The notes under the pieces are model-generated. The model saw nothing but the letters and a program-made list of their open reading frames with translations. It searched no databases and was not told the origin of the DNA. From positions 47,455,893-47,519,892 of the forward strand of contig CM068544.1 in assembly GCA_035048495.1 (NCBI GenBank): a stretch of DNA of 64,000 bases, written 5' to 3'. Source of the DNA: Euptelea pleiosperma (taxonomy: Eukaryota > Streptophyta > Magnoliopsida > Ranunculales > Eupteleaceae). Position numbers and translations under genes: made by a program. How positions within the stretch are numbered: position 1 is the stretch's first letter; every line of letters starts with the position of its first letter. Below are positions 10,901 through 21,200 of the stretch, piece by piece.

Positions 10901-13900
10901 ATCCCATATCCTCTGCAAATTGGTATACTTCAAAGGAACAACCCAATGAATGAACACATCTCTCAAAAGAGTTATTGTCTGCCGCACCAAAAACAAAGAA
11001 CTTGCTCTTTCTCAATTGATCCAAAGCTTCGAATCTGCTTGCTTCTCAAATTTATAGACCATACATATTGTCCCAATGAATCAGACTGTAGATCATCTAT
11101 CAGTCTACTTTTTATTCAAATTTTCATAGCCAAAACTATTGTGACTTTGTGAGTGTTTCTTTTGCCTCAGAGCATAGTAGAATCGGTGTGAGTCCGTGGA
11201 TGTACCTCAATCTTGAGGGGACCACATAAATCTGTGTCGTGTGTTTGCATCTTTGTTGTTTATTGTTCTTTCTTCCAACATTGTTTTGATAGCATAAATC
11301 CGATACAAATCTAATTAATGTAGCACAAATACTGTTTGACTAGGCATTACAATAGGTCAATGATCTCCAAAGTTGATCCCCTCTAGCCTTATTGGCTATT
11401 GGATGTATATCTCTAGTCTAAATATGGTATTGGGAATTATTTCTAACCACTAGTCTCCTTATTTCTATTTGAAATGATTTGGTTTTCTGTACAATTGTAG
11501 GACACTGACAACTCCTGTGGAACTCATCAAATGTTTGAGGTCTATTAGGGACCATGCCTTTACTGCATCTCCATATCCCGTTGTTCTAACTCTAGAGGAC
11601 CACCTTAATTCAGATCTTCAGGCTAAAGTAGCCGAAGTAAGTAGTCGTTTTTCTTCATGAATTTTAACAGCCTAATGGTTTTGAGTTTCCCATTATACCA
11701 TTTTTATGACTGCAATAAATTCATTTCTAGATGGTCACTGAAACATTTGGAGATATGCTATTTTCCCCTGGGTCAGAATGCTTAGAGGAGTTCCCTTCAC
11801 CGGAATCGTTGAAGAAACGGATTATTATCTCAACCAAACCACCCAAAAAATATGATGAAACTAAGAGTATAAAGGGAAGGGAGATTGGTACACAGAAGGA
11901 AAAGGATTCTGCTGAAGAAGGAGCCTGGGGAAAGGAAGTCCCCGACCTTAGAGCTGAACTGGAAGCCAATGATAAGGTGCAGAGAGAATAGAATTTAGTC
12001 CACTATGTTAGTTTAGTACCAAGCATTGTCAGCTTAATTTTCTTTATATCATTCACCTGCAGAATGATCTAGATGGGGGAGAAGATCATCAAGATGAGGA
12101 AGATCTAGACGATGGAGACCGCAAGATGCAGCAGAATGTAGCACCTGAGTATAAGCGTTTAATCGCTATTCATACTGGTACACGTAAGGGTGAGTTAAAA
12201 GAAGTACTAAGGGTAGACCCTAACAAAGTCAGACGTATTAGCATGAGCGAACAAAAGCTTGAAAAAACTGCAATAACTCATGGAACTGATATTGTCAGGT
12301 ATGTATCCTTGTGTGGTTTACACGAAATTGGGTCAGTTTCTAATATTTTGGACATACAGAGAGCCCAATTGTCAACATCTGTGCCAGAAGATGTTTAGAT
12401 ATCTTCAGAAAGTTTCCCCACTAAATAATTTAGTCCATCAGGAAATTTATGATACGTGTCTTGGTAGACTCTAAAGATATTCCACCGACATAGTGGTCGA
12501 TGAGGTGGACGTACAGGGGGAAGGAAACGCTATTCAATTTACCGAATCAGATGATTGTTACCAACTGGTTAATGACCTGCTTTTGGATGTCAGGAGTTTT
12601 ATGGTTAATGGTCTAGAAAAAAAGGTTCATAAAATGGATGGTTACAATCTTCTGATCTAGTTGAATTTTGGCCTTGGAAATGTTCTAGGCAGGGGCTCTG
12701 CCAATGGTGGATCCCCCTTGCATGTGCATCACATCTACCATTACACCACTGTTGATTGTCTGTATGGTCAACAATACTAGAACCGTAGATTTCCTCTTCA
12801 ATTATTTGTTATTTATATGCAAATTTCTTCAACTGAAATCTTCAGTGCACTTTTATTACTTAATGTTATACAGTTTTTCACCTTAGCCATTGAATAGTAA
12901 TTTTTTTTTGCGGGTGCTCGATCTGATGATTGCATTCGTTCTAGATTCACCCAGAGAAATATGCTAAGGGTATTCCCAAAGAGTACACGCTTTGATTCAT
13001 CAAATTACAACCCACTAATTGGGTGGATGCATGGTGCTCAAATGGTTGCGTTTAATATGCAGGTTTGGTTCATTTTTGCTTTCCAAATTGGGAATCATTT
13101 TGATAACTCTTGTTGATACCTAGATTCCTTAAATTATTCCTGACTCGTCTTCCTTACCTGCTAAGATTGTGGTACACTGTGCCTCAAAAGCAACTGAAAC
13201 ATATGAGGTTATGTGCTGGTGGTCTGATTAGAAGCAATTAATATTGACATTCTTCTTGTCTAACAGGCCCCTGTTTCTTTATTTTCATTTATATGTGAGA
13301 ACACATTTGGTAAGTGATGGAACCACCCCATTTCACTAACAGCATCTCTTTGGGCTACAAGTTGCCATGTCTCAAGATTCATGAGCCCAACGATCGTCAT
13401 GTGTATGGCATGTTGGACTTGGACTCGGTGCAATCTATGAGTATCTTGAGGGTTGAGTATCTCTTGATGGGATAACCCTAGATCATATCCATACCTCTCA
13501 ACACCACTAAGAGGATGCAAACAACAGCTTCCAAGAAATCCCACAAGAAGTTGGTTGATTGTTCCGACTGCGACCATTGTGCAAACAACAGCTTTCATTC
13601 TCCTATCTGTAGAGGTTACATCTATTTACCACTAGTCCCATTAGGAAACCACTGGTTGCACACACTGCAAGCCTCATTACAGCTTGTTACATGCTAGGTT
13701 CAGGTGATCGGCATTGCTGACAAGTTCGCTTCCTTGGAAGTTTATATCAATCACCAAGTCAAGTTCACTGTTTATAGTTAGTATGTCATTGATCAGTAAG
13801 TTATTTGAGGAGCCAAAATGCAGTTGAAGCGTTGTTGTGGTCCTAGTGGAATACTGGGAAATATTTTCAGCAAGTGAAGAACGTCCAAGCTGGCTTCCCA

Positions 13901-15503
13901 AATGCAAATCAACTAAGAACCATCCTACCAAGGGGAGCACTGGGGACTCGATTCCCAGGAAACTCCCTAACAGTAGGATCACCAAAGCTTGAGCCTCTGA
14001 CGACTTCACTACAGGGGGGCTCGTGGGGAGCAATAACTAATATAATTAATGTGCATCTTTAGGCCTTAAAGATGGTGAACAATGGCCAATATTTTAGTAA
14101 CCATGGGCTTAGTCAGAATCTGTTAATTAAATAATTGAAATATTGTAAGAGATCTTAAATAATTCTTCATCCCCATGTTCTGTTGTATTCACTTAAGGGG
14201 AAATGGTTTCTCATAAATTTGCCTACACAAATTTGCCTACACTTGATACCAACACAAGATTTTGCCACAACAGGGATATGGCAGATCACTCTGGTTGATG
14301 CATGGAATGTTCAGAGCCAATGGAGGGTGTGGTTATGTGAAAAAACCTGACCTTCTATTGAAGATCGGTTCACATAATGAGGTTTTTGATCCTAGAGCAG
14401 TTTTACCAGTGAAGCAAATCTTGAAGGTGGGTGAATCTTTGCATACACTGTTCGACTGCCTTCCATCTCCAGGTGAACTTTTACTCTGATTGAGCTTTTG
14501 ATGTTACTAATATCAGGTGAGAGTATATATGGGGGAAGGATGGTATTTGGATTTCCGGCACACACACTTTGACGTATACTCCCCACCAGACTTCTATACA
14601 AGGGTAAGATGATGAGAATCAGTTTTCAACTGAAAAACTTGAATCATTTGCTAATCATTTTCCTACCATTTCCAAATGAGTAGCTATTTTGCCTTGCCTG
14701 GTCTGATATTCTTTTTTTGAGAACTTATGTCACAATGAAGGTGTAGAAATTGGAGGAAATCAACTTTTAGCAATAGAGATACTGTTACATGAAAACATGC
14801 AGGGTGTCACCAAGGAGATCTCCTTGAAAAATAAAAAAAAAACAATCAGATGATCGTAACCATCCAATCTATTGCATTTTTAGATGGTCAGAAAATAATG
14901 CTGGACTTTTTAGGAAAGGTGTTGCAAGCATATGGTTAGGATCTCTCAGTCAGGTCAAGTGTTGCTATAGGAGATATCCCGGTTGTGTGCAACACGTACC
15001 ACCTGGTTGACTATCCTGATGGGTACCTTAAATTCCCTTTCTTAACTGAGCCTGGCCTTGATTACACAACAACAACAACAACAACAAAAAATGAAAAAAG
15101 TAAAAAAAAAAAAAACTGAGCCTGGTCTCTCTTGTTAAGCTTTGAAAAAAAAATCGAAATGGTATAATGAGAAGTGTGTTGCAATTGATCAATCTGTCTA
15201 CAGATTGGAATTGCTGGAGTGCAAGCTGATTCTGTAATGAAGAAAACAAAGACAATTGAGGATGACTGGACACCGGCTTGGGACGAGGAGTTTGAGTTCC
15301 CATTGACTGTTCCAGAGCTGGCTTTGCTTCGGATCGAAGTTCATGAGTACGACATGTCCGAGAAGGATGACTTTGGAGGCCAAACTTGCTTGCCTGTGTC
15401 AGAGTTGAGGACAGGGATTCGAGCGGTACCACTTTACGACAGCAAGGGAGAGAAGTACAAGTGTGTAAAGCTTCTTATGCACTTTGAGTTCAAGTCTGTT
15501 TGA
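7930..15503 (+). CDS. PLC2: Phosphoinositide-specific phospholipase C (PLC2-like), complete, 9 exons
   Basis: Coding exons are 7930-8250, 10091-10287, 11501-11636, 11731-11976, 12063-12298, 12945-13062, 14274-14426, 14517-14603 and 15204-15503. All introns are GT-AG and the joined frame stays open for 597 aa, the usual plant PLC length. The enzyme hydrolyses PtdIns(4,5)P2 to inositol trisphosphate and diacylglycerol at the plasma membrane, dependent on calcium. Residues 1-107 are the EF-hand-like N terminus, beginning [17 protein letters not shown], much like Arabidopsis PLC2. The X domain follows, with the catalytic-type histidines H125 (in [10 protein letters not shown]) and H171 (HGRTLT). 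An acidic X-Y linker (about 300-320) precedes the Y domain, with [20 protein letters not shown]. The C-terminal C2 domain contains WDEEFEFPL and ends HFEFKSV. A CT-rich leader precedes the ATG. The PLC2 symbol is by resemblance; other plant PLC paralogues are possible. Confidence 0.95.
8374..8496. repeat. Short foldback element in PLC intron 1
   Basis: Inverted arms at about 8374-8423 and 8446-8496 both contain the TTGACCA, CAAGAGATC and GAGGCAACA words in mirrored order, separated by about 22 bp. It resembles a small MITE. No clear target duplication was seen. Confidence 0.55.
8607..8776. mobile_element. hAT-VI miniature element in PLC intron 1
   Basis: The ends are CATGGTTCCAAATCTCGG and, mirrored, CGAGACTTCGAACCATG. 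The 8-bp flanks GTCGAAAT (8599-8606) and GCCGAAAT (8777-8784) differ at one base. The body is built from repeated GGATCGG/CCGATCC words in both orientations. It is 170 bp and non-coding. Confidence 0.7.
8930..9430. repeat. M1 half followed by M3 half, PLC intron 1
   Basis: From 8930 to about 9130 the text has CACGTGGTAC...accgtatg and ccaaacatctatacgg...gccacgtga, an internally deleted M1. From about 9150 to 9430 it has the M3 core (gaccgtatggacgtttagcc...gggctaaacatc). Neither has complete ends. Confidence 0.55.
9553..9735 (+). mobile_element. Possible tRNA-derived SINE
   Basis: The head has a B-box-like segment (ggtcctgagtttgactcc at about 9595) downstream of an A-box-like stretch (tggctaggatcctgac). 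The tail runs to 'ggattagtccggtgctc' and then a short poly(A). The size, about 180 bp, suits a plant SINE. Target duplications were not found. Confidence 0.45.
9785..9955. mobile_element. Truncated Tourist-like MITE
   Basis: The right end CAATCAAACACGCCC followed by TTA matches the element family at 3481-3788 and 55199-55473. The left end is missing. It lies in PLC intron 1, about 135 bp before exon 2. Confidence 0.55.
10632..10788. ncRNA. Long near-perfect hairpin in PLC intron 2 (miRNA-like or foldback MITE)
   Basis: Arms of about 65 bp at 10632-10696 and 10724-10788 pair almost completely, with only a few mismatches, around a loop of about 27 bases. An example is gcagtcgtcttttcactcgt on the left against acgagtgaaaagatgactgc on the right. 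The shape suits a microRNA or siRNA precursor, but a young MITE gives the same picture. Expression is unknown. Confidence 0.4.
11155..11290 (+). repeat. LTR remnant in PLC intron 2
   Basis: The text 'gtccgtggatgtacctcaat', 'cttgaggggaccacataaat', 'ctgtgt' and 'gtttgcatctttg' is typical of the R/U5-like part of plant retrotransposon LTRs. The reverse complement of the same text occurs at about 56935-57015. No matching partner LTR is nearby. Confidence 0.45.
12299..12944 (+). other. PLC intron 5, nothing recognised
   Basis: The 646-bp intron has GT at 12299 and AG at 12943-12944. No repeat or gene was recognised within it. Confidence 0.6.
13063..14273 (+). other. PLC intron 6, unclassified
   Basis: A 1.2-kb GT-AG intron. 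Open frames on the minus strand at 13260-13598 and 13677-14033 have no recognisable domain, and I take them as chance or decayed repeat. No terminal repeats were seen. Confidence 0.5.
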
Positions 15504-16794
15504 GATTGTTGCTTATAAATCATGCAATGAAGCTTGCAGTGTATTAACTATAGTATTTGTTCTACAGTTCTGCTTTTGTTTTGTGGCTGTTGATGCTGTA
15601 TGTTGTGTAATACAAGTGTTTTCATAATCCAAATTGTTACCGAAGACTCGTGTGATTCTATATGAAGTTTCTCTATGCCTTCATGTTTGTGTTCTTTACC
15701 CAAACTATATTTTCACTCCATGTTATTTTCATTAGCTTCTTGTCGAGGTAAACGACCAAAATGTGTATGGCTCAATCACCATGGATTGCTGGTGTTCTAG
15801 GTGAAAGAATGCACGGCCTATTCTGGCCGTTGGTTATGTGTTCTATTTATAGAGGACTATCCATGTACAATGCAAGTCGAGAGATATCTCTAAGATCTCT
15901 CAAAGATATAAATTCAAAATTTGAATTACAGAATATTACAGAGGATCTGAGAATCTTTGATTGATATCCAGAGGATCTGCTGGAGATGTTCTCGTATTTG
16001 GAAAGGGAATAAATGTTTCTTTCGCTTGATTGATATCGAGAATATTCGGTGAAGACCTTTATTTAGCTTGATGGATATCCAGGAGACATTTCCTGATTTG
16101 AGGAAGAGATCTCTATCTCTTTCCAATTCGGGAAAAGAGATAGAGATCGGTTATTACTAGGGAGGATAAGGCTAATAGTGAAACAGAGTTAGACATGTGC
16201 CACATCGAGTGCATGGTAGACAAGGCGTTGAAACCACTTAATATGGTGGTTCATTAATGCTATGAAATCATGCTGGTATCAGGACACACACCTGGAAAAT
16301 TCAGGAACCATCTTAATAGCAAAAAAGTCATTGGTCAGAAACACATTTGAATTCAAACACCCATTTATAACAGGAATTGATGTAGAATGACAGTATCTAA
16401 TCTGTCTTGTCACATTGTTCATGTCTATTTCATTTTTTTTTGGCAATATGAACATTATTTCTCTCTGATCATTTTGATTATGAACATTAGTGTTTGTGGG
16501 ACCCATTCATTGCTTATCAAATAAATTTAAAAAAACCAATTTATGCACATACTCGCTTGGCTGTGTGGTAGTTCTGTACCCTATCCCTGTTGGGGTCCAT
16601 CTCTCTGTTCAACGGAGATGTAATACGACGAACACATCGACCAACTACTGAAATTGTAATCTTTGCTGTTCACCTCTTTCAATACTAAGAAGAAAAAAAA
16701 AAATTTAGAGTATTTTTGGGTTGCATTTGAGTAAGCTCAAAATAAGTTAAAAGTCAGTTTATAACTTTAATTGATTGTTGGAGCTTCTTCAACC
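15504..16794. other. PLC 3' flank and intergenic stretch
   Basis: The first few hundred bases are probably the PLC 3' UTR (T-rich, tgttttgtggctgttgatg...). Around 15960-16140 a run of GATATC-, AGAGATC- and gagaatatt-type words is probably a repeat. At 16600-16700 a segment ends in poly(A) and could be a retroposed tail. No gene was seen. Confidence 0.4.
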
Positions 16795-17345
16795 TTGATG
16801 ACGAACCACAGTTTGAGCCACGGTACACACTCTTAGAGACCACTGACCATATAGATATTTGGCTCATCCCTACATGGACTTACATACCAAAATTCAAACT
16901 GATTAGTAATTTATATCCGTTGGATTAGAGTTTTTTTTCATGGTTTATTTTAAACCTTGTATTTCAAGCATCATTTGGGGTACTCCATTTCAAAGGTTAG
17001 AAATCACTAATCAGGCTTATTTTCGGTATGTAGGTCTACTTATAGATGGGCCAAACATCCATACAGTCAGTAGTCTCTAAAATTTGATAACGGCCGTCCA
17101 TCATCAACATTGATGACGGACTACATTGTGAGCCACGTGGCATACTATTAGAGGCCACTGAGCGTATGGATGTCTGGCCCATCCATAGGTCGACATGTCA
17201 GCCTGATTAGTGATTTCTAACCTTCACTGGCTAAAAATAAACCATGAAAAAGACTCTTACCAATGGATAGAAATTACCAATCAAGATTTTGATGAATTTT
17301 GGTATGTAATTCCACCTAGGGATGGGCCAAACATTTATACGGTTG
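16795..17345. repeat. Two adjoining M1 MITE copies upstream of NFXL2
   Basis: Copy one (about 16795-17100) has ccttgatgacgaacc...gagccacggt and ends near catccatacagtcag. Copy two (about 17100-17345) has acattgatgacgg...gagccacgtggcatac and ends near ccaaacatttatacgg. GCCACGTGGC at 17132-17141 is 1.07 kb before the NFXL2 start. The ends are incomplete. Confidence 0.6.
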
Positions 17346-17434
17346 GCACACTGCACGTGCCATCCCCGCCACTCGGCTAGTAAATTTAGCGAACTGTCTA
17401 GGCTCGAGAATGTAACTGGGGGATCCTCGGGCTG

Positions 17435-17816
17435 TACTTTGATGCAGAAGTCCCTCAAATTGTAATGTAGTAGACTCATTCGGGCCCACTTTGCCCTTGA
17501 ATGTCTGGCCCACACTATGATAGACCTACACAGCAAAAATCAGCATGATTGGTGATTTATAGCCATAGGATTTGAGCACTTTTTCATCATGGGCGTTATC
17601 AATAGGCCTATGAGTTTGTTCCAAGTCCGTGTTGAAAAAGTGCTCACATCCAATGGCTAGAAATCACCAATCACGCTGATTTTTGGTATGTAGGTCTATC
17701 ATAGTGTGGGACAGACATTCAAGGGGCAAGTGGGCCCGAACGGGTCTACTAAGTTGCAATTTGACGGACTTCTGCATCAAAATTTTGATACAGAAATCGG
17801 TATCCTAGATTTTTCC
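17435..17816. mobile_element. M2 MITE copy upstream of NFXL2
   Basis: It shows the same architecture as 4878-5287: 'gatgcagaagtccctcaaat' on the left, 'gacggacttctgcatcaaaa' on the right, and the central palindrome around 'cactttttcatcatgggcg'. It is non-coding. Confidence 0.65.
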
Positions 17817-17904
17817 GGGATCATCCAACGGAGCGGGATAGCAGAGAAGAGATCTCCTAGGTGGGACCGTAGGACCACGCAAAATAGCTGCCTGCACGAG
17901 AAAG

Positions 17905-18045
17905 TTTTTGAAGCAGCGAAGCATTGGTCAATCAACTGGCGCCACCATCCGCTGATGCTTTTGAACAAAACCAGAAATGCTTTTTGAGCAGCTGATCGTG
18001 GCGCTATTTGATTGGCCACTGCTTCGCTGCTTCAAAAGTGTACTG
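17905..18045. repeat. Foldback element 160 bp upstream of the NFXL2 start
   Basis: The arm 'ttttgaagcagcgaagcatt' followed by 'ggtcaatcaa' is mirrored by 'ttgattggccactgcttcgc' and 'tgcttcaaaag'. GGCGCCAC/GTGGCGC further in also pairs. The small inverted-repeat element must lie in or next to the NFXL2 promoter or 5' UTR. Confidence 0.6.
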
Positions 18046-18205
18046 CTTCAAAAATTCCCTCGCCACGCGTGACGATCTAATGGTCTGGACCTTAGAGAGG
18101 ACAGTTCTCCTGGGGATGACGGCAACTTTACCGAAGAATATAAACGTCTGATCAACTGAATCTCGGAAAAACTGTTGCACTCGCATTTTTTCGTTTCGTT
18201 CCCAA

Positions 18206-21200
18206 ATGGCGCCAACACAGCCACACCTGTCTCCTTCCTCAGACTCTGACGCCGATTCCGACAACAGCACCGCTGGGCCAGAAGAGCTCCGGCACACCGA
18301 GTTCGAGGACACCATCTTCAAATCCTATCTCCACATCATCGGCCCTTCATCTCCCGATCTCTCCAAGATCAAATCCTTCCTCAACTCCTCCCGATCCGGT
18401 GCCCTATCCTGCCTGATCTGCCTCGAGAGAATCCGAACGTCCGATCCCACCTGGTCATGCTTCAACGGCTGCTACGCCGTCTTCCACCTCCTCTGCATCC
18501 AAAGCTGGGGCCGTCAAGCCTCCGATCTCGCTGCCGAACGTGCCATCGCTCGCCTCACCCGCGAACACTTCCCCTTGGCCGCCGACAAAGCTCTAGAATC
18601 TTCGAATTGGAATTGCCCCAAATGCAGAGTAGAGTACTCCAAAAACCTAATTCCCCGATTTTATTTTTGTTTCTGTGGGAAATCAAAGGATCCGCCGAGC
18701 GATCCTTGGATATTTCCGCATTCGTGCGGAGAGATCTGCGGTCGGCCGCTGAAATACAATTGTGGTCACAATTGCTTGTTGTTATGCCACCCGGGCCCAT
18801 GCCCATCGTGTCCGAAGCTTGTCAAAACCCGGTGTTTCTGTGGGGCGATCGAAGATGTTCGAAGATGTGGGTTCAAGAATTTCTCGTGCAATGATGTTTG
18901 TTCAAAATTCTTGGATTGTGGGATTCATCGGTGTTTGGAGACTTGCCACGAGGGTTTGTGTCCTCCTTGTCGAGCAAAGGGGGTTTATAGATGTCAATGT
19001 GGAAAGACGGAGGACGAAAGGGAATGTTTTGAAAGAGAGTTCCGGTGTGAGAATCCGTGTGAGAGGTTGCTTGGGTGTGGGAAGCATGCTTGTGAACGGG
19101 GGTGTCATTCGGGTTTGTGTGGAGGGTGTCCATTTCAGGGGAAGCGGACATGTCCGTGTGGCAAGAAGGTGTATGAAGGTATTTCTTGTGATGTTACCGT
19201 GCCAACCTGCGGTTCAACTTGTGAGAAGATGTTGAGCTGTGGTCTTCATAGATGCCCGGAGCGGTGCCATCGTGGTCCTTGCGTTGAGACATGCAGAACT
19301 GTGATCATGAAATCTTGCCGGTGCGGAAGCTTGAAGAAAGAGGTAACTACTGGCAAATGTGCTCCAAAATATTTTTATTGACGTTTGAAGGGCCATGAAC
19401 CATATCGTGTTGTTTCTAGTTTAAAAAGCAAAAAATTTACACTGAATCTAGAATAGGTTCCTTGTCGTCAAGATTTAGCCTGCGAAAGAAAGTGTCAACG
19501 ATTACGAGATTGTGGGCGCCATGCTTGTAAACGTCGTTGCTGTGATGGGGACTGCCCACCCTGCTCAGAGGTGTATGTCACTATTCTTCCCACTTTTGTT
19601 GTTGTTTTCGTCGTGCTTAAGCATAAGGCAATTATATTAACTCTTTTGAAACTTCAGATTTGTGGCAGGAAGCTTCGGTGTAATAACCATAAATGCCCTT
19701 CTCCATGCCACAGGTATGATATCCTATTAGTCCCCTTCATGCTTTTTTTCATGTGCCATTTACAAGGGAACGAGTAATTGAGTCTTGACCCTGTCAGTTT
19801 TGGCAAGTCCCATCATGATACGTACAAGTAGAAGTGAAAATGAATAAAATTACCTCAAAGTTATGAATCCAGTTGTTAGTTTGGGCCAGTGTTTTAAAAG
19901 TCGTTTGAGGCTTACGCCTTGAATCTCGTCTCGGGGCGAGGATTTCCCAAAATGCCTTGAGGCTTATTAAAAAGGCTTAAAAGCTTGTGAGTAGGGCTGT
20001 CAACGGATATTATTCGAATCAAATATCAGAATATTTGAATCTGAATCCGAAAAAAAATCCAATATTCGAATCTTATTCAAAATCCCACGAATATTCTGAA
20101 TCAATATTTAAATTTGAATTCGAATCCGATATACTTATCGGTTATCCAATAATATCCGACTTGTCCGATAAGTAAATCAGATATATATATATAATAAATT
20201 ATATTTATTATAATATAACAATAAATATATATATATATATATATATTAATTATATAATAATATATCGGATCGGATATTATCGAAGTGGATATATCAATAT
20301 CTGAAAAGTATTCAAATATAAAAAATTATCCAAATTTGATATCCGAATTTTTCGGATAATATTCAAATACGGATTTGTATTTTCTACTATCCATTGAAAC
20401 CCTTGCGTGTTAGGCACACGCCGCGTCCATTGAGGCTTTAAAAAAGTCTTACGCCCCACTCTTTTTAGGCTGCATTTAGGTAAGCTTAAAGCTTATTACA
20501 GTGCTTACCCAATAGCACTTATATGTAAAGTGCTTGAGTTAAGCTGTTTTGGCCATTTGTATACAAGTGAAGTGCTTCTTTTCTTGAAAATCCCTTCTAC
20601 GGTGTTTGGTAACAAGTGTTTTTTGGTGGCAAATACCTATTTTACTTTGTATACAAGAGAAGTGCTTCTTTTCTTAAAAAGCCCTTCTATGGTGTTTGGT
20701 AAGAAGTATTTTTTTTGTGGCAGATACCTTTTTTACCCCTAAATGTAGTTAAATGCACTTTAAAATACTATTCAGATTGATCCTTTTTTTCAAAAAAGGT
20801 AGTTTTGGAATTACAATTGTTTTAAGGATAAACTTGTAAAGAAATTCTTTTAAGAACGACTTCCCTCAAAAGCAATTAGTAGAATCTGCTCAAAAACCCT
20901 TTTTGCTTATGGCGATTTGGAATCTTATTGAGCTTTTAAAAAGTGCTTTTATAACTTTTACCAAACGTATTGTTTTTTTGATAAGTGCTTAAAAACTGCT
21001 AAAAGTTGACTTATTGCGGTTTTTAAGCTTACCCAGACACAACCTTACACCTTTTTGAATGCCTTGTGTCTCATATGCTTAAGCTGATGTAGCTAGTGTA
21101 CCATATCATTATCATCACAAGCCTCTTCTCAACGTTATGGGGTCGGTTGCACGAATCATGTTCCTCCATTCAATCTTATGTAAACTGTAAACTATCTCTT

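Noticed and set aside
13677..14033. 118-codon minus-strand frame in PLC intron 6
   Set aside because: It lies within a well-supported intron and matches no family I know.
16600..16700. Poly(A)-ending segment as a retroposed gene
   Set aside because: No coding similarity or target duplication is visible.
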